From contig JANOJL010000059.1 of NCBI GenBank assembly GCA_031418715.1, positions 1 to 64,000 on the forward strand: a stretch of DNA of 64,000 bases, given 5' to 3'. The DNA is from JANMDU01 sp031418715 (GTDB taxonomy: Bacteria > Pseudomonadota > Gammaproteobacteria > Burkholderiales > Burkholderiaceae_C). Under the pieces are notes generated by a model. That model saw only the letters and a list, made by a program, of their open reading frames with translations. It was not told where the DNA came from and ran no database searches. Positions 15,309 to 23,414 of this stretch are shown in pieces. The position numbers were made by a program, and so were the translations under genes. Every line of letters starts with the position of its first letter. The first letter of the stretch is position 1.

Positions 15309-16181
15309 ATGAGTCGCCCCAGTTTCCCTGCCAAATTGCCCAGCGGTTTGCCGCAAACGGGTGCAAAGCCCTCATTTGCAGCGCCTGTTGTCAAATCAAT
15401 CGCCAAATCTTTTGCTATTAAATCAATAGCACGTAGCGCAAATTCTATAACGGGTAGCGGCCTAAATGGCTTAAAAAAGTCTATTCCTGTTGGTGCCGCA
15501 GTCCGCAGCGGTGTCGGTATGGATTCAGCAGCTGTCAGGCAGCGCATGGTGCAAAAGCTGTTTGAAGGTGGCGTACAAGATCAGGCTGTACTTGCTGCGA
15601 TGAATGCGATTGAGCGGCATCGTTTTGTCGATACTGCGTTGGCAGGCCAAGCTTATGAAGACACCAGCTTGCCGATCGGTCTGTCGCAAACCATCTCCAA
15701 GCCCAATGTCGTTGCTCGCATGATTGAATTGCTGCGCCAAGGCTGTGCGTTGGATGCGCAAGGCAAGATGGGGCGCGTGTTAGAGATTGGCTCGGGTTGC
15801 GGTTATCAAGCGGCGATCCTCACGCGACTGTGCCATGAGGTGTATAGCATTGAGCGGCTGCGCGGTTTGTATGACAAAGCCTTGGTCAATGTGCGCCACC
15901 TCAAAGCACCCAATCTTCATTTACTGCTAGGCGACGGCATGCTCGGCGCACCGAGCGGCGCGCCGTATGCGGGCATCATTGCCGCAGCGGGAGGTGAAGC
16001 GATTCCGCCAGCGTGGCTTGAACAACTGGCCGTTGGCGGCCGCATCGTCGCGCCAATCGTGACATCTGGTGGCTCAGGAAGCAGCCAGTCGCTGATGGTG
16101 ATTGAAAAAACGGCGCAAGGCGTGAAACAAACTGTATTAGAAAGTGTGCTCTTTGTGCCCCTAAAATCAGGGGTAGCCTAA
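15309..16181 (+). CDS. pcm: Protein-L-isoaspartate O-methyltransferase
   Basis: Repairs isoaspartyl residues using S-adenosylmethionine. The core motifs are VLEIGSGCGYQAAILTRL (cofactor) and DTSLPIGLSQTISKP (substrate loop). At 290 residues it is about 80 longer than the usual core, because of an N-terminal extension. Residues about 35-57 (IKSIARSANSITGSGLNGLK) are encoded by a dispersed-repeat copy in frame. It starts 22 nt after surE. Whether translation really begins at 15309 or at the downstream ATG at 15519 (MDSAAVRQRM) should be tested; the latter gives the normal length. Confidence 0.9.
   Translation: MSRPSFPAKLPSGLPQTGAKPSFAAPVVKSIAKSFAIKSIARSANSITGSGLNGLKKSIPVGAAVRSGVGMDSAAVRQRMVQKLFEGGVQDQAVLAAMNAIERHRFVDTALAGQAYEDTSLPIGLSQTISKPNVVARMIELLRQGCALDAQGKMGRVLEIGSGCGYQAAILTRLCHEVYSIERLRGLYDKALVNVRHLKAPNLHLLLGDGMLGAPSGAPYAGIIAAAGGEAIPPAWLEQLAVGGRIVAPIVTSGGSGSSQSLMVIEKTAQGVKQTVLESVLFVPLKSGVA
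15411..15480 (+). repeat. Dispersed repeat, copy R7, inside pcm
   Basis: AATCAATAGCACGTAGCGCA followed by AATTCTATAACGGGTAGCGG and the tail CCTAAATGGCTTAAAAAAG. It is one of the best-preserved copies and includes the 3' tail seen in intergenic copies. Confidence 0.85.
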
Positions 16182-16201
16182 AAGCACAAGGGAACACGCA
16201 C

Positions 16202-17170
16202 ATGACACACCGAACCCCCGCGTTCATCCGACTAGGCGCCATCATTTTGGCAGCCGCCTTCATCACAGGCTGCGCCTCTCAGCGCCCTGTTGGCAGCTCA
16301 GCGCCAGTAGAAGACCGTGGCTCCATGGCAGGCCGCAACGTGCCCACGCAACCCGCGCCTGCGACTGTAGCTAACAGCACACCCGCCACCGCCGCCAAAC
16401 TTCCGCCAGGCCAAGAAAATTCAGGCAAACCCGGCTACTACGCCGTGCGCCCCGGCGACACACTCATTCGTATCGGCTTGGAGGCCGGTCAAAGCTGGCG
16501 CGACATCGCCCGCTGGAATGGCATGGACAATCCCAACATCATCGAAGTGGGTCAAGTGCTGCGCATCATTCCGCCCGGAACGGCGGCTGTGGCAGCTGCG
16601 CCCTTGCCTGCAACTTCTCCAGCGCCCGCAGGGGATGGCGTCGTCGCCCGCCCTGTGAGTTCACCCACCCCCGTCGCCGCAGGCAGCGTACCGCCCCCCG
16701 GCACACGCACTGCCTCCGTCACCCCGATCGTCACGCCAACGACGACACCTGTTGCCGCCGCGCCATTGCCACCCTCCTCCTCGCCTAGCGATGAAGACAT
16801 CGGTTGGATTTGGCCCGTCACAGGCGGCGCAGGCAATGTGGTGGCCACCTTTGACGAAGTCAAAAACAAAGGCGTAGGCATCGGCGGCAAGACGGGCGAT
16901 GCCATCTTGGCCGCAGGAGATGGTCGCGTGGTGTACGCAGGCGCGGGTTTGCGTGGCTACGGCAATTTGGTGATCTTAAAACACAACAACACCTACTTGA
17001 CAGCCTACGCTCACAACCAAACGCTCTTGGTTAAAGAAGACCAAACCGTGCGCAAAGGCCAAAAGATCGCTGAGATGGGCAACTCCGATGCAGACCGCAC
17101 CAAGCTGCATTTCGAAATTCGCCGCCAAGGCAAACCCGTCGATCCGCTGCGCTTTTTGCCCGCACGTTGA
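16202..17170 (+). CDS. nlpD: NlpD-like lipoprotein with LysM and M23 domains
   Basis: A 322-residue envelope lipoprotein, presumably an amidase activator in cell separation. The lipobox ITGC ends at Cys24. A LysM peptidoglycan-binding domain spans about 78-126 (YYAVRPGDTLIRIGLEAGQS), a Pro/Ala-rich linker follows, and a C-terminal M23 domain has GDGRVVYAGAGLRGYGNLVI and LHFEIRRQGKPVDPL. The metal-ligand pattern of active LytM enzymes is incomplete, as in E. coli NlpD. It follows pcm as in many proteobacteria, but rpoS does not follow. Confidence 0.92.
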   Translation: MTHRTPAFIRLGAIILAAAFITGCASQRPVGSSAPVEDRGSMAGRNVPTQPAPATVANSTPATAAKLPPGQENSGKPGYYAVRPGDTLIRIGLEAGQSWRDIARWNGMDNPNIIEVGQVLRIIPPGTAAVAAAPLPATSPAPAGDGVVARPVSSPTPVAAGSVPPPGTRTASVTPIVTPTTTPVAAAPLPPSSSPSDEDIGWIWPVTGGAGNVVATFDEVKNKGVGIGGKTGDAILAAGDGRVVYAGAGLRGYGNLVILKHNNTYLTAYAHNQTLLVKEDQTVRKGQKIAEMGNSDADRTKLHFEIRRQGKPVDPLRFLPAR

Positions 17171-17182
17171 TTTTTCGCTGAT

Positions 17183-17247
17183 TTTTAAGTGTTTTAGGGC
17201 TCTGCCTGTTGTACAACGTGCGCAGAGTGCTATTAAACTCATAGTAG
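17183..17247 (-). repeat. Dispersed repeat, copy R8
   Basis: Reverse-oriented intergenic copy: AGTTTAATAGCACTCTGCGC followed by ACGTTGTACAACAGGCAGAG. It lies between nlpD and the exonuclease gene, where rpoS often follows nlpD. Confidence 0.8.
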
Positions 17248-17259
17248 AAGGATGCTGAT

Positions 17260-18057
17260 ATGGCCTGGCCCGTGATGGTGTTTGACATCGAAAGCATCCC
17301 CGATGTGAAGGGTCTGCGTGCCTTGGGCGAGTACGATGCGGCGCTTTCAGGCCAAGAAGTTCACGCGCAGTGGGCAGCCGCTCGCAAAGCCGACAACAAG
17401 TCAGATTTCATGCCTTTGCACTTGCAGCGCATCCTGTGCATCAGCGTCGTTTTCCGCAACGCAGAAGGCTTGCGGATTCATAGCTTCGTGGATCGTGACG
17501 ATGTCTCTGAAGGCAAAATCATCCAGCAATTCTTCAGCAGCTTAGAAAAGCATGTGCCCCAGCTGGTGAGCTGGAACGGCGGCGGGTTCGATCTACCCGT
17601 TTTGCACTACCGAGGCCTGATCCACGGCGCAAACGCCAGCAAATACTGGGACATGGGCGATGGCGGCGACCACGATTCGCGCGAATTCAAGTGGAACAAC
17701 TACATCTCCCGCTACCACCTGCGCCACCTGGACATGATGGACTTGCTCGCCATGTATCAGCCCAAAGCCAACGCACCCTTGGATGCCATGGCCAAGCTTT
17801 GCGGCTTCCCCGGCAAGCTGGGCATGGACGGCAGCAAGGTGTATGAAGCCTATCTCGCCGGCGGCCAAGAAGACATCCGACGCTACTGCGAAACTGATGT
17901 GATGAACACCTATTTGCTGTACTGCCGCTTCCAAAAAATGCGCGGCGGTTTTACCGACAAAGAATACGATACCGAGATCGCTTTCGTGAAAGAAACCTTG
18001 GGCAATCTCGCACACAATGAAGCGCACTGGGATGAGTATTTGAAAGCGTGGGCTTGA
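17260..18057 (+). CDS. Predicted 3'-5' exonuclease, PolB-type DEDD fold
   Basis: A 265-residue protein matching the predicted exonuclease family related to the proofreading domain of family B polymerases. The DEDD residues are visible: FDIES at 8-12, LVSWNGGGFDLPVLHYR near 105-121, and YCETDVMNTYLLY near 210. It could trim single-stranded DNA or RNA ends; the biological role is not established. It stands alone between a repeat and the asd leader. Confidence 0.85.
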   Translation: MAWPVMVFDIESIPDVKGLRALGEYDAALSGQEVHAQWAAARKADNKSDFMPLHLQRILCISVVFRNAEGLRIHSFVDRDDVSEGKIIQQFFSSLEKHVPQLVSWNGGGFDLPVLHYRGLIHGANASKYWDMGDGGDHDSREFKWNNYISRYHLRHLDMMDLLAMYQPKANAPLDAMAKLCGFPGKLGMDGSKVYEAYLAGGQEDIRRYCETDVMNTYLLYCRFQKMRGGFTDKEYDTEIAFVKETLGNLAHNEAHWDEYLKAWA

Positions 18058-18088
18058 ACCGCCCCCAAAGCACCTTCATTTCCAGCGA

Positions 18089-18094
18089 TATAAT
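18089..18094 (+). promoter_or_regulatory. Candidate -10 box for asd leader
   Basis: A perfect TATAAT lies seven bases before the ATG of the leader peptide at 18101. The -35 region is poor. If used, transcription would begin at or next to the leader start codon. Confidence 0.4.
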
Positions 18095-18100
18095 CCAATT

Positions 18101-18190
18101 ATGTTCCGCGCGATGACTCTCCTGCCCATCACCAGCTCTGCTGGCATGCAGGCCTGCGCGATCACCAAGACCATTACCAAAACAGGCTAA
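18101..18190 (+). CDS. Candidate leader peptide for asd (attenuation)
   Basis: A 29-residue frame, too short for usual gene finding: MFRAMTLLPITSS... ending CAITKTITKTG. Its end holds four Thr and two Ile within nine residues, similar in style to the threonine operon leader peptide of enterobacteria. Threonine, isoleucine and methionine are end products of the pathway that uses Asd. Strong GC hairpins follow before asd. No ribosome site is seen. The call is based on composition and position only. Confidence 0.5.
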   Translation: MFRAMTLLPITSSAGMQACAITKTITKTG

Positions 18191-18193
18191 CTT

Positions 18194-18238
18194 AGCCCGG
18201 TTCGTCTTGCGCCCTCCCCGGACACAGACGAGCCGGGG
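18194..18238 (+). promoter_or_regulatory. Alternative hairpins in asd leader
   Basis: CCCGGTTCGTCT near 18197 pairs with AGACGAGCCGGG near 18226 over 12 bp with one G-U pair. Alternatively CCCCGG near 18215 pairs with CCGGGG near 18233. The two structures exclude each other, as expected of an attenuator, but no U-run follows. Control might therefore act on translation or through Rho rather than intrinsic termination. Confidence 0.45.
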
Positions 18239-18294
18239 CAAAGTAGCTTTAAGAATTTTATTGAAGCGATTTAAACTTTGAAAGGGCAACGCAA

Positions 18295-19431
18295 ATGAAA
18301 GTAGGAAATACCGTCGGACTCGTAGGCTGGCGCGGCATGGTTGGCTCCGTCCTGATCGATCGCATGATTGTGGAAAAAGACTTCGATCTGATCGAACCTG
18401 TCTTCTTCTCCACCTCCAATGCCGGCGGCGCAGCCCCCGCACAAGCGAAAAACGAAAAAACGCTCAAAGATGCGTTTGACATCGCGGCTCTCAAAAAATG
18501 CGACATCATCATCACCGCCCAAGGCGGCGACTACACCAGCGAAGTCTTCCCCAAGCTGCGCGCCACAGGCTGGAACGGCCACTGGATCGATGCTGCTTCC
18601 ACGCTGCGCATGAATTCTGATGCCGTCATCATTCTCGATCCGGTCAACATGCCCGTGATCAAAAATGCCCTCACCAAAGGCGGCAACAACTGGATCGGCG
18701 GCAATTGCACCGTCTCTTGCATGCTGATGGGCGTGGGCGCTTTGTACAAAGCCGGCCTCGTGGAATGGATGTCTACCCAAACTTACCAAGCCGCGAGCGG
18801 CGGCGGCGCGCAGCACATGCGCGAGTTGCTCACGCAATACGGCAGCCTGCACTCGGAAGTCAAATCCTTGCTCGACGACCCAAAATCCGCGATTTTGGAG
18901 ATTGACCGCAAAGTGGCGGCTCGCCAACGCGCTTTTGCTGGTGATGAAGTGGCCAACTTCGGCGTGCCCTTGGGTGGCTCGATCATTCCTTGGATCGACA
19001 AAGATTTAGGCAATGGCATGACCAAAGAAGAATGGAAAGGCATGGCTGAGACCAACAAGATCATGGGGCTGGGAGAAGGTTTCTCAGCGCCTGCCATTCC
19101 GGTCGACGGATTCTGCATCCGCGTCGGCGCGATGCGCTGCCACAGCCAAGCGTTGACCCTCAAATTGAAGAAAGACGTGCCTTTGGCCGACATTGAAGCC
19201 TTGATCGCTCAAGACAACGCGTGGGTCAAAGTGATCCCTAACAACCGCGAAGCCACACTTGCCAGCCTCACGCCCGTCGCTGTGACGGGTACGATGACGA
19301 TCCCCGTCGGCCGCATCCGCAAAATGGCCATGGGACCGGAATATTTGGGCGCTTTCACGATTGGCGACCAGCTTTTATGGGGCGCTGCTGAGCCCTTGCG
19401 CCGCATGTTGCGCATCTTGCTGGCAGCATAA
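18295..19431 (+). CDS. asd: Aspartate-semialdehyde dehydrogenase
   Basis: Reduces aspartyl phosphate to the semialdehyde for lysine, diaminopimelate, threonine and methionine synthesis. The 378-residue protein starts VGLVGWRGMVGSVL (NADP binding) and has the nucleophile Cys138 in GGNCTVSCM. The length matches the Gram-negative enzyme. The site GAAAGGG lies nine bases before the ATG. A Thr/Ile-rich leader peptide frame and alternative hairpins precede it, and a terminator follows. Confidence 0.96.
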   Translation: MKVGNTVGLVGWRGMVGSVLIDRMIVEKDFDLIEPVFFSTSNAGGAAPAQAKNEKTLKDAFDIAALKKCDIIITAQGGDYTSEVFPKLRATGWNGHWIDAASTLRMNSDAVIILDPVNMPVIKNALTKGGNNWIGGNCTVSCMLMGVGALYKAGLVEWMSTQTYQAASGGGAQHMRELLTQYGSLHSEVKSLLDDPKSAILEIDRKVAARQRAFAGDEVANFGVPLGGSIIPWIDKDLGNGMTKEEWKGMAETNKIMGLGEGFSAPAIPVDGFCIRVGAMRCHSQALTLKLKKDVPLADIEALIAQDNAWVKVIPNNREATLASLTPVAVTGTMTIPVGRIRKMAMGPEYLGAFTIGDQLLWGAAEPLRRMLRILLAA

Positions 19432-19460
19432 AACGTCCGTTTTGAGCTGTTTAAACTGGC

Positions 19461-19495
19461 AAAAAGGCTGGATTTGTTACAAATCCAGCCTTTTT
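19461..19495 (+). terminator. Intrinsic terminator after asd
   Basis: A perfect 15-bp stem, AAAAAGGCTGGATTT / AAATCCAGCCTTTTT, with loop GTTAC and a following T-rich tract. Confidence 0.92.
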
Positions 19496-19688
19496 CTTTG
19501 TCCACTTCAATGACCCAATCTACGCAACGAAAAATCGCAACCTAGGGTTTGCGTTGTCGCCAGACAACAAAAAATGCATCATATTTCGAGCAAAATCAAG
19601 GGGTTTAAAACCTTAGACCAATTCTTAGCTTGTCAAGCTAACTAGTTGATGTTAAGGTTCTTTTTCTGAAAAAAGTATTGAGGCATGT

Positions 19689-22499
19689 GTGCGAAAAATG
19701 ACTACAAACCCCGTTACACCGTTGCAACCTAATCGAGGCCGGGTTGGTGCTGCCGCCATTCAGCAAACCTCTTGGCTCACGCCAATTGCCGCAGCCGCCC
19801 TCGCCTTGATCTTGGGTTTTGCATCACAAGATGCTACTGCGCTGGCTCTAGGCCGTGTGAATGTGCTCTCAGCCCTTGGCGAGCCTTTGCGCGCCGAAAT
19901 TGATGTCCCTGAACTCACCGCTGAAGAAGCGGCCAGCTTGCGCACTTCTGTTGCCAACCCGGATGCTTTCCGCGCCGCTGGCCTGGAATACAACGTCGCA
20001 TTGGGTGCTGCACAAATCAGCTTGCAGCGCCGTGCCAACGGCAGCGCCTTTCTGCGCTTGAGCAGTGATCGCCCCATCAACGAGCCTTTTGTAGATCTGA
20101 TCATTGAAGCCAGTTGGTCTTCTGGCCGCATCGTGCGTGATTACACGATGCTGTTTGACCCTGCCAATATGCGCCAAGCCGCAGCGCCTTCTGCCACCAC
20201 GGCTGCGGGCTCTACGGCTCCTGCAGTCGCCGCGCCTGCAACCACCTCGCGCCCCAGCGCGCCTTCTCCCGTGGCCGCCGCCCCGCGCGCCGCGCGCAGC
20301 GAACCAGCTGCAAAAGCTGCCCCAAAAGCCGCCGACAAACCTGCTCAGCCCGCGCCGAAAGATGGCATAACCGTCAAACTTGGTGACACAGCAGCCGCTT
20401 TGGCTGCGCGCTACAAGCCAGCAGGCATCTCACTGGATCAAATGCTCGTGGCCATGCTGCGTTCAAGCCCTGATGCCTTCATTAGCAGCAATGTGAACCG
20501 ACTCAAATCCGGCGCTGTGATCGACATGCAAGCCGCCGCCAGCAGTGCACCGAGCACAACTGAGGGCGAAGCCAAGCAAACCATTGTCGCGCAAGCCAAA
20601 GATTTCAACGAATTCCGCCGCCGCCTCGCTGCTGGCGCACCCACAGCCACCGCAGCCGCGCCTAGCCGCGCAGCAGGCGGTAAGGTGCAAGCCAGTGTGA
20701 GTGAGCCTAAAGCACAAGCCACAGCGCCAGACAAGCTCACACTGAGCAAAGGCTCCGTAGCTGCCAAAGCCAAAGAAGAAGCGATTGCTAAAGAAAAGCA
20801 AGCCAAAGATAGCGCAACACGCGTGGCAGAGCTGTCCAAAAATATCCAAGATCTAGGCAAACTCAGTACGACCACTGTGGCCAAGCCTGGTGCTCCTGCT
20901 ACCGCGCCAGCCACTGGTGCTGCAAGCGCCCCCGGTGTGAAAGTTGCAGGAAGTGCGCCAGTCGCCGCAACGAACACCACGGCAAAAGCCCCAACACCCA
21001 CTGCTGCGCCAATAGCTGCTCCTGTCGCTGCGGCAGCTTCTACCGTTGCATCCGCCGCCAAACCCGCTGCCTCTGCGCCAACAGCTATTGCTGCCGCAAC
21101 CAGCACAGTGGCGAGCACCGCATCAGTCGTTGCGTCCACCAGCACATCCGCCAGTAGCACTGCCACGGCTGTTGCTGCGGCAGTGCCAGCATCTTCTGCC
21201 CCTGTACCAGCCCCAGCCCCCGTCGCTGTGGCCAAGCCCAAAGCCCCACCCCCACCTCCTCCACCCGAGCCCACTTTCATAGAAAGCCTTATGGAGAACC
21301 CGCTTGTGCTCCCCGGTGCAGGTGCTTTGCTAGCTGGCTTGGGCGGCTTCGCGTTTTGGCGTATTCGCCAGCGCAAGAAAGCCACGCAGGTTGACAGTTC
21401 GTTCCTAGAAAGCCGTTTGCAACCCGATTCATTCTTCGGCGCATCGGGTGGCCAGCGTGTGGATACGGCTGACTCCGGTTCCGCTGGCGGCGCAGGCTCT
21501 TCCATGGTCTATTCGCCTAGCCAGCTTGATGCAGCCGGTGATGTAGATCCGGTGGCAGAAGCAGATGTTTACTTGGCCTATGGCCGCGATTTGCAGGCTG
21601 AAGAAATCCTCAAAGAAGCGATGCGCACCAGCCCATCGCGCGTAGCGATTCATGCCAAGCTGATGGAAATTTACGCCAAGCGTCGCGATGCCAAAGCGTT
21701 TGAAGCTGTTGCAAAAGAAGCTTTCAATCTCACCCGAGGCGAAGGCCCTGAGTGGGATGCCGCAAGTGCCCAGGGCCGCGAGATGGACCCCGCCAACCCG
21801 CTTTACAGCCAAGGCAATGCACCCACTGGTGCAGGCTTAGCAGGCAGTGTGATGCTTGGCGGTGCAGCCGTTGCTGCAGGCAGTGCTGCTACCGCCGCTT
21901 TCAATGCCACCAGTACCGTGCCGCAGCATGCCATGCCTGCTGACAACGATGATTTTGATATCGATCTCGATCTGGACTTCAGCGCCGGTAGTGACGATCT
22001 CATGTCCGCCCCTGAGGTGAGTGGCATGCTCAGTACGCCTGCAACGCAAGAGCCCACAGTGGCCATGCGCGCCGTTCCTAACCTTGATCCTGTGGTGGAC
22101 TTCGATATGAGTCAGCCTATGGGTCTGGACGATGTCAAGCTCTCTGAGCCCGACTTGGCCTCGTTTTCAAATGGTTTGAATTTCTCTAGTACGCCGATTT
22201 CCGCACCTGCGCCTACCGCGCCGATGTCGCTCAAAACCGGTCCTAGCGAGCCTGCTGCCTTGGAGTTTGATCTGGGCGGCTTGTCGCTCGATCTGCCGGG
22301 CTCTGGAGCTCTGGGCGCTTCTGATGCGATTGACGCGGGTTTGAGTGGCGACCCGCTAGAAACCAAACTGGCATTGGCCATGGAATTCCGTGACATTGGT
22401 GATGCCGATGGTGCGCGCTCCTTGGTGCAAGAAGTGGCTGAGGAAGCATCCGGTCCGCTCAAAGCCCGCGCTTTGAAGATGCTGTCTGATTTGGGCTGA
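19689..22499 (+). CDS. fimV: FimV/HubP-like pole-organising membrane protein
   Basis: A 936-residue protein. The N-terminal periplasmic region after a hydrophobic segment (AAAALALILGFASQD) has the FimV beginning ALGRVNVLSALGEPLRAEID. A LysM-like region (GITVKLGDTAAALAARYKPA) follows, then a long Ala/Pro-rich stretch (about residues 220-540) and a membrane segment LVLPGAGALLAGLGGFAFW near 545. The acidic cytoplasmic part has TPR-like YLAYGRDLQAEEILKEAMRT and ends with the FimV C-terminal domain (DPLETKLALAMEFRDIGDAD). GTG at 19689 has a weak GAGG; ATG at 19698 is equally possible. It supports type IV pili and polar localisation in relatives. Confidence 0.9.
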   Translation: MRKMTTNPVTPLQPNRGRVGAAAIQQTSWLTPIAAAALALILGFASQDATALALGRVNVLSALGEPLRAEIDVPELTAEEAASLRTSVANPDAFRAAGLEYNVALGAAQISLQRRANGSAFLRLSSDRPINEPFVDLIIEASWSSGRIVRDYTMLFDPANMRQAAAPSATTAAGSTAPAVAAPATTSRPSAPSPVAAAPRAARSEPAAKAAPKAADKPAQPAPKDGITVKLGDTAAALAARYKPAGISLDQMLVAMLRSSPDAFISSNVNRLKSGAVIDMQAAASSAPSTTEGEAKQTIVAQAKDFNEFRRRLAAGAPTATAAAPSRAAGGKVQASVSEPKAQATAPDKLTLSKGSVAAKAKEEAIAKEKQAKDSATRVAELSKNIQDLGKLSTTTVAKPGAPATAPATGAASAPGVKVAGSAPVAATNTTAKAPTPTAAPIAAPVAAAASTVASAAKPAASAPTAIAAATSTVASTASVVASTSTSASSTATAVAAAVPASSAPVPAPAPVAVAKPKAPPPPPPPEPTFIESLMENPLVLPGAGALLAGLGGFAFWRIRQRKKATQVDSSFLESRLQPDSFFGASGGQRVDTADSGSAGGAGSSMVYSPSQLDAAGDVDPVAEADVYLAYGRDLQAEEILKEAMRTSPSRVAIHAKLMEIYAKRRDAKAFEAVAKEAFNLTRGEGPEWDAASAQGREMDPANPLYSQGNAPTGAGLAGSVMLGGAAVAAGSAATAAFNATSTVPQHAMPADNDDFDIDLDLDFSAGSDDLMSAPEVSGMLSTPATQEPTVAMRAVPNLDPVVDFDMSQPMGLDDVKLSEPDLASFSNGLNFSSTPISAPAPTAPMSLKTGPSEPAALEFDLGGLSLDLPGSGALGASDAIDAGLSGDPLETKLALAMEFRDIGDADGARSLVQEVAEEASGPLKARALKMLSDLG

Positions 22500-22537
22500 T
22501 CTGCCCTGCCCCGACTGCACCAGAGAGCTCCCCCTCC

Positions 22538-23338
22538 ATGACCCGTGTGGCCCTCGGCCTGAGCTACTCAGGCACGGGCTATCAAGGCTGGCAGAGCCAA
22601 ACCGGTGGCAACACCGTTCAAGACAAGCTCGAAGAAGGTCTGCGCCAGTTTTCTGCTTTGCCAGTGGGCGAGCGCGTGATCACCAACTGCACCGGTCGCA
22701 CCGATTCAGGTGTGCATGCGCTGATGCAGGTAGTTCACTTTGATACGCCGCTGGAGCGAGACACCTTCTCTTGGATGCGCGGTCTGAATCGCTTTTTACC
22801 TCAAGACATCTCGGTGCAATGGGCTCAGGTCGTGCCGCCTGAATTCCACTGCCGCGCCAGCGCCTTGACCCGCCGCTATGCCTACATCGTGCTGCAATCC
22901 CCGATGCGCCCGAGCTTGGAGCTTGGCCGCGTGGGTTGGTCTCATCTTCCGCTCTCTCTAAACGCAATGCGAGAGGCCGCGCAGATGCTCTTGGGTGAGC
23001 ATGATTTTTCTTCTTTTCGCGCATCTCAATGCCAAGCGCTTTCTCCCATTAAAAACCTGCTGCGAGCCGACATCAGCCAGCGCGGCGCTTACTTTCGTTT
23101 TGATTTTGAGGCCAGCGCTTTCCTGCACCACATGATCCGCAACATCATGGGCTGCCTCATCACGATAGGCCATGAGAATCAGCCACCCCAGTGGATATGC
23201 GAGATCATGGATGCCAAAAATCGCGCTGTTTCAGCCCCCACCTTTTCCCCCAACGGCCTGTATTTCTTAGGCCCTACATACGCACCGAATTGGCAACTGC
23301 CGGAGCGCACAGCAGCATTTGATTGGTTGCCTTTATAA
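22538..23338 (+). CDS. truA: tRNA pseudouridine(38-40) synthase
   Basis: A 266-residue enzyme that isomerises uridines 38-40 in tRNA anticodon arms. The catalytic Asp56 lies in GRTDSGVHA. Other conserved blocks are YSGTGYQGWQSQ at the N-terminus and FLHHMIRNIMGCL near 192-204. It starts 38 nt after fimV, the order common in Burkholderiales. In that order trpF often follows, whereas here a dispersed repeat and a convergent MFS gene follow. Confidence 0.95.
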   Translation: MTRVALGLSYSGTGYQGWQSQTGGNTVQDKLEEGLRQFSALPVGERVITNCTGRTDSGVHALMQVVHFDTPLERDTFSWMRGLNRFLPQDISVQWAQVVPPEFHCRASALTRRYAYIVLQSPMRPSLELGRVGWSHLPLSLNAMREAAQMLLGEHDFSSFRASQCQALSPIKNLLRADISQRGAYFRFDFEASAFLHHMIRNIMGCLITIGHENQPPQWICEIMDAKNRAVSAPTFSPNGLYFLGPTYAPNWQLPERTAAFDWLPL

Positions 23339-23344
23339 ATACCG

Positions 23345-23414
23345 AAAACTATTCATTTGATAGCACTCTGCTCAAATTCTATAACAGGTACAGGCCTAAA
23401 ACACTTAAAAATCA
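23345..23414 (+). repeat. Dispersed repeat, copy R9
   Basis: Well-preserved intergenic copy: ATTTGATAGCACTCTGCTCA followed by AATTCTATAACAGGTACAGG and the tail CCTAAAACACTTAAAAATCA. It reaches the last codon of the convergent MFS gene. Confidence 0.88.

Noticed and set aside
20438..21505. 355-codon open frame antisense to fimV
   Set aside because: Its Ala/Gly/Val-rich product follows from the repetitive GC-rich codons of fimV on the other strand; there is no motif or ribosome site.
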